Made by a program: the position numbers and the translations under genes. This document shows, piece after piece, positions 27,523 through 36,810 of a DNA stretch of 64,000 nucleotides. The notes beneath the pieces are model-generated. The model did no database searches and was not told the DNA's origin. It worked only from the letters and a program-made list of their open reading frames with translations. Position 1 is the stretch's first letter, and each line of letters opens with the position of its first letter. This DNA comes from Ferruginibacter sp. (GTDB lineage Bacteria > Bacteroidota > Bacteroidia > Chitinophagales > Chitinophagaceae), in assembly GCA_014379625.1 (NCBI GenBank), contig JACMLJ010000095.1, forward strand, positions 62,001 to 126,000, given 5' to 3'.

Positions 27523-27569
27523 GCCTACTCTCAATCCCGTTTTCGGCTACCCGGTTTACAATTTTTCAA
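27523..27569 (-). repeat. Leader element copy 2, before the membrane protein gene
   Basis: On the minus strand it reads CCGGGTAGCCGAAAACGG and then GAGAGTAGGC, ending 14 bases before the ATG at 27508. The spacing to the start codon is nearly the same as in copy 1, which suggests a shared translational or post-transcriptional signal. Confidence 0.7.
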
Positions 27570-27710
27570 ACCTATATTCAGGAAAATCAACAGGATAAAA
27601 TATTCACTAATGGAGTTTAAAAATTCAGGCTAAATGTATATCCATCCCAACACATTACTGCAAAGCAGCCGAACCACCAATTGAATTGTTGACTATTAAG
27701 AAAAAAATGT

Positions 27711-27801
27711 GGGAGAAGTAATGAGATATTTCGCAGGAATGAATTTGCCTACTAACATACTATCTAATTATGACAAATGCAAGTACACGTGGCAGTTATT
27801 T
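27711..27801 (+). repeat. Direct repeat copy B (partner at 23421-23511)
   Basis: Same orientation as copy A, with a near-identical core at 27751-27789. One frame of both copies could encode a similar peptide containing TNILSNY and KCKY, but copy A has an in-frame stop just upstream, so coding is not supported. Confidence 0.8.
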
Positions 27802-28600
27802 TTATTCCTAAATATCCCGCTAATATTTGGATTGTTTCTTTGTCTGCCTTTATTGATTTCCGCGGTTTCAAAAATTTCTTACAGTAAGATTATATCCCCT
27901 TTATTTCCCTGTTTCATCTGCCGGTTTTACGATCTTTTTGCTGCTATTGTTTCCTGGTCAATTCAAAAATGTCGGGGCCGTGGTTTGAATTGCGGACTAT
28001 TTAACAATCAACTCATTCATCCTTATTTTTCTAATCAGTTAATAAATTAAACAATAAAAAGCCTTCATTATTATAAAGTTTTGCGCGGTTTGCGCTGGAA
28101 CATTTTTACTTCATGTTTTTTTGAAGGTACATTATGCAATCTTTTACAAGTACCATAAACGTAAAGAAATAAGCATTACAGGTGTATTTCTCTATAACCC
28201 AACCCGGGTCGCCGGTTGAAATCCAAACCGAATAAAACCGTTTTCTTATCGCCTGCTGCGATGAACCCGGGTTGCCTACCGGAAATTAACGGCTAAAGCA
28301 TTTATCTCCTGGCGGGTGGTGCAGGAAATACCTGAAATAAGGTAAAATACCGCCGGGAATCAAATAAAAATTATACATATTGCTATTGAAAAATTATTTA
28401 TATTAGCTTAGAATGATGGTGGGATTGGCTTTATTGCGGAAGAAAAAGTGAATGCTTCGGGGGGCGGGATTTATAATGCTCAAATACCGGGCGCCCTTTA
28501 TTAATACACAATTGCATTTCCTAAACTCCTGGAACACCGGCACGCGGCAAACGAATGAACTGCCATAAACAGGCAACTGTCGGTTTCACTAATTAAAAAC

Positions 28601-29257
28601 ATGACCGCAAAAGTAGAAATAGTATTGGTGGATGATCATAAGCTACTTCGCAATGGTCTTGCGGGACTTATTAATAGTTTTAGTAATTACACAGTAGCAT
28701 ACGAAGCGGATAATGGCCGGGAATTTACAGGCTTGCTAAAAACAAGGCCTTTACCCGAAATTGTTTTGATGGATATTAATATGCCCGAAATGGACGGTTA
28801 CGAAACCTGCACCTGGCTAAAAAATAGCTACCCTGGCATAAAAGTTCTGGCCCTGTCAATGTATGATAATGAAAATGCCATCATAAGAATGTTTAAAGCA
28901 GGAGCCAAAGGTTATATTTTGAAAGATTGTGAAACCCGGGAATTGGAAAACGCATTAAACGCTTTAGTAACAAAAGGTTTTTATTATTCGGAAATGGTGA
29001 CCGGAAAACTGATCCATACAATTAATACCCTGGATAACGATGACCACATTAAAAATATGATCAAACTAAGTGAACGCGAAATTATTTTTTTAAAGCTTGT
29101 ATGCACCGAATTAACTTACAAAGAAATAGCAGAGAAAATGTATCTAAGTCCCCGAACCATTGATGGATACAGGGATGACCTCTTTCAAAAATTAAATATA
29201 AAAACAAGGGTTGGGCTCGTAATATATGCCATTAAAAATGGCTTTGTTTCAATATAA
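28601..29257 (+). CDS. NarL/LuxR-type response regulator (orphan)
   Basis: A two-component response regulator of 218 residues. The receiver domain (about 5-125) has the acidic pocket VDDHK (Asp11, Asp12), the phospho-acceptor Asp in LMDINMPEMDG near residue 58, and the conserved Ser (LALSMYDNE) and Lys (GYILKDCE). The C-terminal LuxR/GerE helix-turn-helix (about 150-215) reads LSEREIIFLKLVCTELTYKEIAEKMYLSPRTIDGYR. No histidine kinase gene lies next to it, so it is an orphan in this window. It starts after a long spacer and is followed by 312 bases before the next gene. Target genes are unknown. Confidence 0.94.
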   Translation: MTAKVEIVLVDDHKLLRNGLAGLINSFSNYTVAYEADNGREFTGLLKTRPLPEIVLMDINMPEMDGYETCTWLKNSYPGIKVLALSMYDNENAIIRMFKAGAKGYILKDCETRELENALNALVTKGFYYSEMVTGKLIHTINTLDNDDHIKNMIKLSEREIIFLKLVCTELTYKEIAEKMYLSPRTIDGYRDDLFQKLNIKTRVGLVIYAIKNGFVSI

Positions 29258-29569
29258 GCATTACTATTCTTCTTTAATTCTCCAATTCAAATAACTACCG
29301 ATTGTCTTTTACCGGTAAATTCTCCTTCTTTCATTTTAGCAATTTAACCTAAAGATTTTTTCCTCCAGTGATAGTTTTATCGCAGGTGTTTATGAATTCT
29401 AACCGTGATTAATTAGGATAGCCAGGGTGAAAAGACCCTCCCGTCCTTTTTTTTTACCTGGCGAAAAGCAGTCAATATACGCTTGTAAGACACTGCAAAG
29501 GAATAGACCTTTACATCAGAAAGCGCTACTCTATAAAATAAACATTATTCACAATCAAAAATTAAAAAA
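29258..29569. other. Intergenic region, nothing recognised
   Basis: A 312-base spacer between the response regulator and the secreted protein gene, rich in A and T. No RNA or promoter box was identified with confidence. Confidence 0.3.
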
Positions 29570-30160
29570 ATGAAAAAGATAATCATGATCGTGGTTTCGG
29601 GAGTTTTCTATACCTCGTTAATCACCACCAACACAGTTGCTCAAATAGCAATCAATATGTCCTATCCTGCGCCGGCAGCCCTTAACACAACCGAATTGGC
29701 AGAGGTGCAAAAAACGGCGATAAAAAAAAGCATCGATCCTATAGACAAAACAGCACTAAAAGAAATGAAATCAAGGGTGAAGGCGGCAAAGGCCAACATC
29801 AAAGCTATTGATAATCTCAATAAAAATTTTAAAACCGCAACTGATATTCAGTGGGCTGCTGAAGAAAAAGTAATCGTTGCCATATTCAAAATAAATGATA
29901 AATCCGCAAGAATTGTTTATGACAGCAGGGGCAATTGGCTATATACCGTTATAACCTACCAGGAAGATCAACTGCCCCGGGATATAAGGTCGTTGGTAAA
30001 CGCTGCCTACAAGGATTTTACTATTTCACTGGTACAGGAAATACGCCAGGGAATAATAACCGTATACAAAGTTCACTTAGAAAATTGCAACAGGATGAAA
30101 CAGATTTTGGTGCACGATGGTGAAATAACAGTATACGAGGAGTATGCAAAGTCTAAATAG
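29570..30160 (+). CDS. Secreted PepSY-like (BLIP-fold) protein
   Basis: A 196-residue protein with an N-terminal signal peptide (about 1-24, ending VAQ). After a Lys/Ala-rich helix (60-90) comes a region like the PepSY-like/beta-lactamase-inhibitor-like fold common in secreted Bacteroidota proteins. It reads NFKTATDIQWAAEEKVIVAIFKINDKSARIVYDSRGNWLYT, then LPRDIRSLVNAAYKDFTI, then a strand pair ending in ILVHDGEITVYEE. Function unknown; such proteins are periplasmic and often lie near two-component systems, and here an orphan response regulator is just upstream. It ends in a strong bidirectional terminator. Confidence 0.75.
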   Translation: MKKIIMIVVSGVFYTSLITTNTVAQIAINMSYPAPAALNTTELAEVQKTAIKKSIDPIDKTALKEMKSRVKAAKANIKAIDNLNKNFKTATDIQWAAEEKVIVAIFKINDKSARIVYDSRGNWLYTVITYQEDQLPRDIRSLVNAAYKDFTISLVQEIRQGIITVYKVHLENCNRMKQILVHDGEITVYEEYAKSK

Positions 30161-30181
30161 GTATTGTATCAATAATAGATT

Positions 30182-30231
30182 CTTTAAATAAGGCTGTATC
30201 AAATATTAATTTGATACAGCCTTATTTAAAG
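30182..30231. terminator. Bidirectional terminator between convergent genes
   Basis: A perfect 23-bp inverted repeat with a 4-base loop (arms 30182-30204 and 30209-30231; AAGGCTGTATCAAAT inside the left arm). It has A-rich and T-rich flanks on both sides and sits between the convergent secreted-protein and hemN-partner genes. Confidence 0.85.
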
Positions 30232-30264
30232 TAATAAAAAAATACTAATACCAACATGCTTAAT

Positions 30265-32136
30265 TTAAACAGCCATCGCCATAGTAGTTTCCAATTGTAT
30301 TTTTTCACCGGTAATTATTTTTTCCGGTAAAAGGTTTGAGAACCGGAAATAAAGCGAATCCAATGTGTTTTTTTCACAAATTAACCCGTGCATAAACCTT
30401 GTATAATCTGGCTCAACTGTTTGGGGCAAATTTTTATAATACAATATGCCATCCTGCAGGTTATTAAAAAATTCAAAATAATATTTTTTTCTTTTAATAT
30501 CAACATCGGTGTTCTCATTTTCCAACTGCTCCCTAAGAAATTTGATATATAAACCTAATTCAGCGATAAACATATTGGGCCTGCTAACATCATCCATAAT
30601 ATTTGTTCTTCCATAAATATGATCGGTCATTGTATGCAGTGATACCACTTTGTTGAAATAAGCGATATTGGGTCCCGGGCAAATATTAACCGCATCGAAG
30701 TTTTTGATCAAAGTAAGATCGTAATTTATGGCGGCTGCATTGCTTAATCCAATACAGAGGCATTCCTTATCCGTTACGCGCTTAAGCTGTTTTTGATATT
30801 CGTTCTCCGGCAAATTCAATGATTGCAATTGAGCGATTTTCAGTTTTTGGTATTTATGCGAAGCAGTGCAAATAGCCTCCTCTGTAAACTCAGTATTAAA
30901 TGCCAGGTGCTTTTCGGTGCAGGGACTTCCGGCCCTGCCTTTATTAATGCGCTGTTCTTTTTCAATTTCAGCGCTGGTTCCACAGAGATAGTAGAATCTT
31001 ACACCCAACGGCGAATTATGGCTTAATACTACATCTTCTTTTTTTGCCTTACTTAGTAATTTCAATGTATTTTCATCCACCGTGGTAGCCTCAGGAACCA
31101 ACAAAAACGGGGTACCCCATCCTGTACTGGCCACATCATAAAAGCTGTGTAAAAAATTATCCTCTTCAGCCGTGCCAATACCTCCCTGAACAGAGATGGT
31201 GAGAACGGGTGGGTACACAAAAAACTTACTACTCTTTTTCTTTACCGCAGCATTGTAAATTTCAAATAAAGTGTCAACCAATTCCTGTTTCTTTGTTTTA
31301 AATTCTTCCAGGATCGGACCCAGCAAAAAGCCATCTGTAGCAAAAGCATGGCCGCCGCAGTTCAATCCCGATTCAATCCTGAATTCGCTTACCCAAATAC
31401 CTTTCTTCGCTAAATATTTTCCCTGGATGATCGCCGAACGATAATCGCTCACTTTAATGATTACTTTTTTATTAAATCCGCCATCCTCATTCACATCAAA
31501 TTCCGTACACTTTTCCAGGTAATTATAAAGACGGGGATTCATACCGGCAGAAAAAACAATGGAGGAATTTCGCAAATCACTTTTTGCATAACCCCTTAAT
31601 GCGGCAACAGCATCCGATCCATCTTCCACCATTTCTCCCTGCTTGTTAAAATTGTTTCTGTCCGTTTTAGTCATTACATTCACATCAATACTTCCGGGTA
31701 CGATCTGTGTTCTTAGATAAGAGGCTAACTTCTCCTTTTCGGGTGTACTGTCGGTTGCCATCATTTGCAGGTACAATTTCTTTATTTTACTATCGTCCGG
31801 TAGCATCTCAAAATATTGAACGATTTCTGCTCCTTTTTCAAAAGCTGATTTTTTAATTTTCTCTACCTGCGACTGTACAATGGTATTTACCAGGTTTAAA
31901 TAATCCGTAATTCGCTTTGCCCTAAAATCATGTTCAGTGTTATCTATTGGGTAATAGGGTTTATTAATGGTGGGATAATAATGGCTTCTCATCATTTCTA
32001 TTAACCTGTCTTCGATAATCGAAATAACAGAAGAAATACCAAAACGCGCAACTTTAATTGGAGAGTCGACTGTATAAGCCAATCCCATTACAGGGATGTG
32101 AAATTTGTGTTGCTGAAGATTGATCATATTTTTCAT
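30265..32136 (-). CDS. Conserved protein of unknown function next to hemN (possible FMN-type barrel)
   Basis: Not recognised by name. From the ATG at 32136 the protein has 623 residues and opens MKNMINLQQHKFHIPVMGLAY..., with a strongly conserved-looking SPIKVARFGISSVISIIEDRLIE segment. The open frame extends upstream into the hemN 3' end, but 32136 is chosen because the extension is only the hemN sequence in another frame. In the second half GGIGTAEEDNFL and GWGTPFLLVPEATTVD recall nitronate-monooxygenase or PfaD-type TIM barrels. Many Cys occur in short motifs (NCGGHAFA, LCGTSAE, SPCTEKH, ECLCIGLSNA, NICPGPN). It follows hemN by 46 bases, so the two are likely co-transcribed. Confidence 0.75.
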   Translation of the reverse strand: MKNMINLQQHKFHIPVMGLAYTVDSPIKVARFGISSVISIIEDRLIEMMRSHYYPTINKPYYPIDNTEHDFRAKRITDYLNLVNTIVQSQVEKIKKSAFEKGAEIVQYFEMLPDDSKIKKLYLQMMATDSTPEKEKLASYLRTQIVPGSIDVNVMTKTDRNNFNKQGEMVEDGSDAVAALRGYAKSDLRNSSIVFSAGMNPRLYNYLEKCTEFDVNEDGGFNKKVIIKVSDYRSAIIQGKYLAKKGIWVSEFRIESGLNCGGHAFATDGFLLGPILEEFKTKKQELVDTLFEIYNAAVKKKSSKFFVYPPVLTISVQGGIGTAEEDNFLHSFYDVASTGWGTPFLLVPEATTVDENTLKLLSKAKKEDVVLSHNSPLGVRFYYLCGTSAEIEKEQRINKGRAGSPCTEKHLAFNTEFTEEAICTASHKYQKLKIAQLQSLNLPENEYQKQLKRVTDKECLCIGLSNAAAINYDLTLIKNFDAVNICPGPNIAYFNKVVSLHTMTDHIYGRTNIMDDVSRPNMFIAELGLYIKFLREQLENENTDVDIKRKKYYFEFFNNLQDGILYYKNLPQTVEPDYTRFMHGLICEKNTLDSLYFRFSNLLPEKIITGEKIQLETTMAMAV

Positions 32137-32182
32137 AATTACTGTTAAAAAAATTTTACCCGTTTCCATCCCGGGGCCAGGT

Positions 32183-33553
32183 CTAAATTGCTTTACTAAA
32201 AGTGGCGGCATTTCTACTTTTGTCATTTCGCCAAAGTTGTGCATCCAGGGCAGCGCTGATATTCCTGATAAATGAACTACCTTTTTTGGTAACCTGGATA
32301 TTCTCTTCATCCACAATGACCAGTCCATCCGCTTCCAATGTTCGAAGTTTTGAATATACATTTTCTATAAAATCGGGCTCAAGCAACTTGATATCCATCT
32401 TTGTTTTATTGCCGCACATCAATTCCAGTATTTTTTTACGGATAATTATATCTTCTTCACTCAGTACATGACCATGTACCAATGGTAGGATGCCCTTGTT
32501 TACTTTTTCTTCATAAACTTCCACCACTTTTTCATTCTGAGCAAACGAATTCCAGGAATCACTGATAGCAGAAACGCCCAGTCCAATAATCAATTTTGAT
32601 TTTGTAGTTGTGTACCCCATAAAATTGCGGTGAAGATTGCCGTCGGCTGCTGCCGTAAATAGTTTATCATCCTGCAAGGCAAAGTGGTCCATTCCGATAC
32701 TTATAAATCCGGAGGCTTCAAGCAGTTGTTTTCCGGTTTGGTACATATCCCATTTTTGAGCAGCAGTGGGAAGATCCTTTTCTGTATACCGTTTTTGCCC
32801 TTTACTTTTCCACGGCACATGGGCGTAAGAATAAAAGGCAATGCGATCTGGCTTCAGGCTCCTGATGCGAATGATAGAATATTTCACGCTCTCCACTGTC
32901 TGGTGCGGAAGCCCATATATCAAATCTATATTGATACTTTTAAACTGGTATTTTCTCGCCCATTCAATCACTTCCCTGGTTTGCTCAAATGACTGAATCC
33001 TGTTTATTGCATACTGTACATTGGGGTCAAGATCCTGTACCCCTACACTAATCCGGTTAAATCCAAGAGCTGCGAGTGTCGAAATATGCTCCTCTGTGGT
33101 ATAATTTGGATGCACTTCAACACTGAATTCATGATCATCGCTGACAACCGAATCTGTTGTAATTCCATTTATAAGCTGCTCCAGGTTACCGGCGCTAAAA
33201 AATGTTGGTGTTCCTCCTCCCAGGTGTATCTCCTTAATTACCGGTGCAGTTGGCAGCATCCCCTGATATATTTTCCATTCCTTTAGCAAAGCCAGGATAT
33301 AGGAGTTTTCAACCGAATGATTTTTGGTTATACGCTTAGTGCAGGCACAGAAAGTACACAAATTTTCACAAAAAGGAAGGTGGATATAAATACACAATTC
33401 ACCGCCTTCCACATTAAATATTTCAATTACAGATTCCTTCCATATAGCTTCATCAATGGTAGAAAAATCCCAATATGGTACAGTCGGGTAACTGGTATAC
33501 CGGGGTGTGGGTACATCGTATTTTTGCAATAAAGTTATAATTGAAGCACTCAT
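32183..33553 (-). CDS. hemN: Oxygen-independent coproporphyrinogen III oxidase
   Basis: A radical-SAM enzyme that decarboxylates coproporphyrinogen III to protoporphyrinogen IX without oxygen, in heme synthesis. The cluster motif CxxxCxxCxC is at Cys62, Cys66, Cys69 and Cys71 (HLPFCENLCTFCAC). LHLGGGTPTF-type wording (IHLGGGTPTFFS) and ISVGVQDLDPNVQYAINRIQ follow, and the C-terminal HemN domain is present. Length 456 matches true HemN rather than HemW-like paralogues. A start at 33553 gives the usual PTPRYTSYPTVPYW opening. First gene of a likely two-gene unit. An Fnr-type operator was looked for upstream and not found. Confidence 0.94.
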   Translation of the reverse strand: MSASIITLLQKYDVPTPRYTSYPTVPYWDFSTIDEAIWKESVIEIFNVEGGELCIYIHLPFCENLCTFCACTKRITKNHSVENSYILALLKEWKIYQGMLPTAPVIKEIHLGGGTPTFFSAGNLEQLINGITTDSVVSDDHEFSVEVHPNYTTEEHISTLAALGFNRISVGVQDLDPNVQYAINRIQSFEQTREVIEWARKYQFKSINIDLIYGLPHQTVESVKYSIIRIRSLKPDRIAFYSYAHVPWKSKGQKRYTEKDLPTAAQKWDMYQTGKQLLEASGFISIGMDHFALQDDKLFTAAADGNLHRNFMGYTTTKSKLIIGLGVSAISDSWNSFAQNEKVVEVYEEKVNKGILPLVHGHVLSEEDIIIRKKILELMCGNKTKMDIKLLEPDFIENVYSKLRTLEADGLVIVDEENIQVTKKGSSFIRNISAALDAQLWRNDKSRNAATFSKAI

Positions 33554-34111
33554 GATAATTTTTTTCTGCTAACAGGATTGTTGCTTAACTAGCCGAATTA
33601 ATTAGTTAACCCAATATGTACAGACCTATAATTCCCAATAATTTTCCTATTAAATAAATAAACATGTTTTGTTGATGTCATAAACCCGGTTGACCATATT
33701 ATAAAGATCCAGTAAGCCGGATGAATGCTTTATATTCACCACAAATTCTAAACAAACATTTAGTTATCAATAACTTACGCAATGTTTATTAATATGTTTG
33801 CATTTGGGTTATTGCAATGTTAACACGAATGCAATTTAACAGCTAAATAATTGGGAACGGGTGACTGCAATCATAAGAAATCATGCTTCAAAACATACAG
33901 TAACAGTCAGTTAAGCTTGTTAAGCCTGTTTTTAAAAGGTTTTACCATTATTAGTACAGGTCTGCCTGGTAAAAGACATGAATACTTGCCTTGGGCCGGC
34001 TAGTATAGTTGAAAATGAACCAATAATAATAATAAATATTAGTTATTCAGATCATGTGTTTATGATTTGATTCGGCACGTGCTTTGTTTAATGCCACCTA
34101 AATCCATTTTT
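33554..34111. other. Intergenic region, divergent, nothing clear
   Basis: An AT-rich spacer between hemN and a small plus-strand gene. It must hold the hemN promoter. No palindrome with good symmetry or TAnnTTTG box was identified on either strand. Confidence 0.3.
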
Positions 34112-34561
34112 ATGGGAACGGAAATTATAACTAAAATTTTGAACGATTTGACCCAGTTACTGGCCGCAGAGCTTAACCCCCGCGCCATTAGTTTCGGGTT
34201 TGAAAAAATAGCGGCATTATTATACAAAGAAAATTTATCCATTAAAAAAATAGACTGTAAAGAATATTATGAAGATGGTGACCTGTCGCTTATTTTTTTA
34301 ATGAAAAATGAAGCATTGGCAAATGGCCAGTTTGAGCAGGCATCTAAATTCCGTTTTATTGAATTAGAATTACTACACGAGAAAGGCGATAATGAGTTTA
34401 CTCAATTAAGAATTGAGCCCTGGTCATTTGAATACAGAAATAACTGTTTTATTTTTCATTTTAATAAAAAAAAGGAAAATCAACGGCTAATCGCCAATTT
34501 GATCGAGGGATATAACCTGGTTCATCAAAACTATTCTACTAACAAAATGCTCTTTTGCTAA
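34112..34561 (+). CDS. Hypothetical protein with UVR-like helix pair
   Basis: Not recognised. From the ATG at 34112 (MGTEII) the protein has 149 residues; an in-frame ATG 45 bases upstream is less likely. The segment NEALANGQFEQASKFRFIELELL (about 80-102) resembles the UVR helical-hairpin motif shared by UvrB, UvrC and ClpC-type proteins. The rest alternates short strands and helices and ends with a Lys/Asn-rich helix. Cytoplasmic, with no signal. It is isolated, with hemN divergent on one side and a minus-strand small gene convergent on the other. Confidence 0.6.
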   Translation: MGTEIITKILNDLTQLLAAELNPRAISFGFEKIAALLYKENLSIKKIDCKEYYEDGDLSLIFLMKNEALANGQFEQASKFRFIELELLHEKGDNEFTQLRIEPWSFEYRNNCFIFHFNKKKENQRLIANLIEGYNLVHQNYSTNKMLFC

Positions 34562-34602
34562 ATACTTACCAAAAAGATGCAGCTCCACATTAAATCTGTA
34601 TT

Positions 34603-34929
34603 TTAATTGTCTTCCCTAACCTCCATAAAACGATAAGGATCAATCGACAAAAATTTATTAACTCCTGTTGGGTATTCACCCATCTCAAGGGCAAAAAACT
34701 GGTTGGCCTCCCTCACCTGCCATAGGTATAGTTTGGTAGCAGAATCACCGGGCATGAATATTTCGGGGAGCATTTCTTTTAATAGTCCATTCCAGCACGC
34801 TTCTTTTAATTTTTCATTTCGGGGAAGGTTTTTTGAGTTGTCTGGTATATCAATTTCAGTGTATTGCCTGGAAGCGAACCCGGTACCTGTCATTAATAAT
34901 ATTTCCTGTTGCGCAGAATTATTTTTCAT
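34603..34929 (-). CDS. Small hypothetical protein
   Basis: Not recognised. From the ATG at 34929 the product is 108 residues (an upstream ATG at 34965 would add 12). It is soluble and mixed alpha/beta, with CWNGLLKEMLPEIF and KLYLWQVREANQFFALEMGE as its most structured parts. No cysteine motif, signal or membrane helix. It converges with the UVR-like gene. Kept because composition and codon use look coding. Confidence 0.5.
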   Translation of the reverse strand: MKNNSAQQEILLMTGTGFASRQYTEIDIPDNSKNLPRNEKLKEACWNGLLKEMLPEIFMPGDSATKLYLWQVREANQFFALEMGEYPTGVNKFLSIDPYRFMEVREDN

Positions 34930-35206
34930 ATAATGATATTTAAAGTGCTTAACCATTAGACGCAAAACTCATTAGTTTAGCAACAAACGAATTCGGAACT
35001 TTTTGTTAATTGTAACCTTAGGAAGTTCTGCGGGTGTTTGCGCTACTTGGGAGGAAGATAAACTTTACGCAATGAAGCGGAAACCCAGGCCAGACAAACT
35101 AGACAATTTATTCAGGTGGATAAACTGGCTGCACGGTTTTATATTGCATTGCGTAAACAACCACTTTCCATTCCCGGAATCGAGTGGCTTTTTTGATGGT
35201 CCATTT

Positions 35207-35572
35207 TTAATCAGGTTTCTTAAAAGCTTTATCTGTTAACATGGATTTATTGAATAGGTAATATTTACCATCTTTGTTATTGCGCCAGTAACGGTGTCCC
35301 TGCAAGTCATAGTAATATCTTCCATCCACACTTTTATTGGCAAACTTATCATTCACTACAATTACTTTGGGTATTGATTCTTTCGGCTTTCTTTTTATTA
35401 CCGCTTTTTTTACAACTAATGAATCAATCCTTTTGGCTGGCAGGGTACTGTCTTTATTTTCAACAGGGGGAGTGACTGTGGTGGTGGGATGGGCTTTTTT
35501 GCTGCAACCCTGAACAGCCATAAAAAGAAAAGCGATTACAGCGAATGTGAATATTTTGAGCATTTGTTTCAA
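35207..35572 (-). CDS. Small lipoprotein with aromatic C-terminal repeats
   Basis: A 121-residue protein with a lipoprotein signal (hydrophobic 6-20, then QGC with Cys23). The mature part starts with a Thr/Pro/Lys-rich linker (25-75). It ends in a short domain rich in Tyr, Trp and Gly (DGRYYYDLQGHRYWRNNKDGKYYLF), a pattern seen in small envelope lipoproteins of Bacteroidota and possibly a surface or carbohydrate-contacting module. Function unknown. Stands alone. Confidence 0.7.
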   Translation of the reverse strand: MKQMLKIFTFAVIAFLFMAVQGCSKKAHPTTTVTPPVENKDSTLPAKRIDSLVVKKAVIKRKPKESIPKVIVVNDKFANKSVDGRYYYDLQGHRYWRNNKDGKYYLFNKSMLTDKAFKKPD

Positions 35573-35716
35573 TTTTCATTTTTATGTCAACAACTTTACC
35601 AAAAACTGTTAATACCGGAACACCTGCAATTGCTATTACTGAACGTGGTGGTGGCGAAAAACTTTGAAAACTGCAACTCCCGCTGATGTATAATTTTCAG
35701 ATCAATTACGACCCGG

Positions 35717-36406
35717 CTATTTATTCAAACCTGCAATAAGATTGATGGTAAGCGCCACCACGAATGTATTAAGTGCAAACGCCAGTAAGCCATGAGCCAG
35801 TGCCGTTCTCCGGATCTTACGCGAACTGATTTCAACATCAGAAACCTGGAAAGTCATTCCAATTACAAAAGCAAAATATGCAAAGTCGAGGTAGTCCGGG
35901 CTTTCTTCATCGGGAAAGTTGAGCGCGGTAGTGTGTGGTGTATCATCTTTTCCTTCAAAATAATACATATGAGCATAATGAAAAGTAAAAATCGTGTGTA
36001 CCATTACCCAGGAAACCACCATACCTGTGATAGATAAAACTACAGTTAATACTGCTGTGTCCGGCGATTGACTTTTTGAGATTATTAAGAGTAAAACTGT
36101 GAACATGCTGGCAAAAGAACTTACTAAAATACTGATCATCACAAAAAGACGGCTTCCGTCTTCTTTATTTGCCTGCTTTTTGATTTCCGCAACAGGGCGG
36201 GTAAATATAACGATCCAACCGGTAACGATAAATGAGAGCGCAAAGGCGTCCCAAAGAACAGTAACGGTAAGCGCTTCATTCAGATGAAAGTTACGGACGA
36301 ATAAAAAAGTAATCAACGACATCGCAATACTCAATAATATTCGCTGTAACGGATGCATTCGCAGGAATATATTTCCTCCTTTTTTTTTATGCAAAGTATA
36401 TGTCAT
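35717..36406 (-). CDS. DUF1345 membrane protein
   Basis: An inner-membrane protein of the DUF1345 family, about 229 residues from the ATG at 36406; an ATG at 36475 would add a basic stretch, and one at 36358 (MHPLQR) is also possible. Five to six membrane helices are visible: FLFVRN, LWDAFALSFIVTGWIVIF, LFVMISILVSSFASMFTVLLLII, VLTVVLSITGMVVSWVMVHTIFTFHYAHMYY, and the C-terminal LAFALNTFVVALTINLI. DFAYFAFVIGMTFQVSDVEISSR is a hallmark of the family. Biological role unknown. Confidence 0.85.
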   Translation of the reverse strand: MTYTLHKKKGGNIFLRMHPLQRILLSIAMSLITFLFVRNFHLNEALTVTVLWDAFALSFIVTGWIVIFTRPVAEIKKQANKEDGSRLFVMISILVSSFASMFTVLLLIISKSQSPDTAVLTVVLSITGMVVSWVMVHTIFTFHYAHMYYFEGKDDTPHTTALNFPDEESPDYLDFAYFAFVIGMTFQVSDVEISSRKIRRTALAHGLLAFALNTFVVALTINLIAGLNK

Positions 36407-36810
36407 ACTAATTAAAGCTTTAAGCGTTCGGATCTTCCTTAAAATATACAGCCTTTTTTCTATATAAATTTTCACCGGTACGATGAATGGTCACAAACTT
36501 ACCTTTCCTAAAAAAATAAGACCCCTGCGATTTTGCAATAAACGATTATATTTTAAAATACAAGCAACCAATTGCCGGATAAAATCCGGCATATCCGAAT
36601 TCCTTATTGCATTGAAAAAAACAGCACTCCGGGAATCAAATTAAATACATACTCCGCTAAACAGCTTTCCCAAACTATTTTGCAGTTTAAAGTTACTATT
36701 CTCAAAATAAACCCGTTGATGATAAATTTTTTAATCTTTGCTTTTAATTTTTAATTTTAATCAAAGGATCAAAAGAAAAAAGTAAATTAGCAAAGGAAAA
36801 ATTTTCAAAA
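36407..36810. other. Intergenic region before tRNA-Gly, no gene
   Basis: An AT-rich spacer between the DUF1345 gene start and tRNA-Gly. Small open frames here have no recognisable content. It should contain the promoters of both neighbours. Confidence 0.3.

Larger units (their letters stand above)
27509..28600. other. Long intergenic region with repeat copies
   Basis: About 1.1 kb between divergent genes. It holds leader element copy 2 (27523-27569) and repeat copy B (27711-27801). An open frame at 27709-28050 starts inside repeat B and is not convincing as a gene. 10-base inverted copies around CCCGGG lie near 28200 and 28266. The response-regulator promoter should lie at the right end, but no consensus box was seen. 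Confidence 0.5.

Noticed and set aside
27709-28050. 113-codon plus-strand frame with hydrophobic stretches
   Set aside because: It starts inside repeat copy B; the equivalent frame in copy A is interrupted by a stop, and no family or start signal is seen.
28200-28275. Inverted copies around CCCGGG in the long intergenic region
   Set aside because: The core is itself palindromic, flanking bases diverge and the arms are only 10 bases, so chance is likely.
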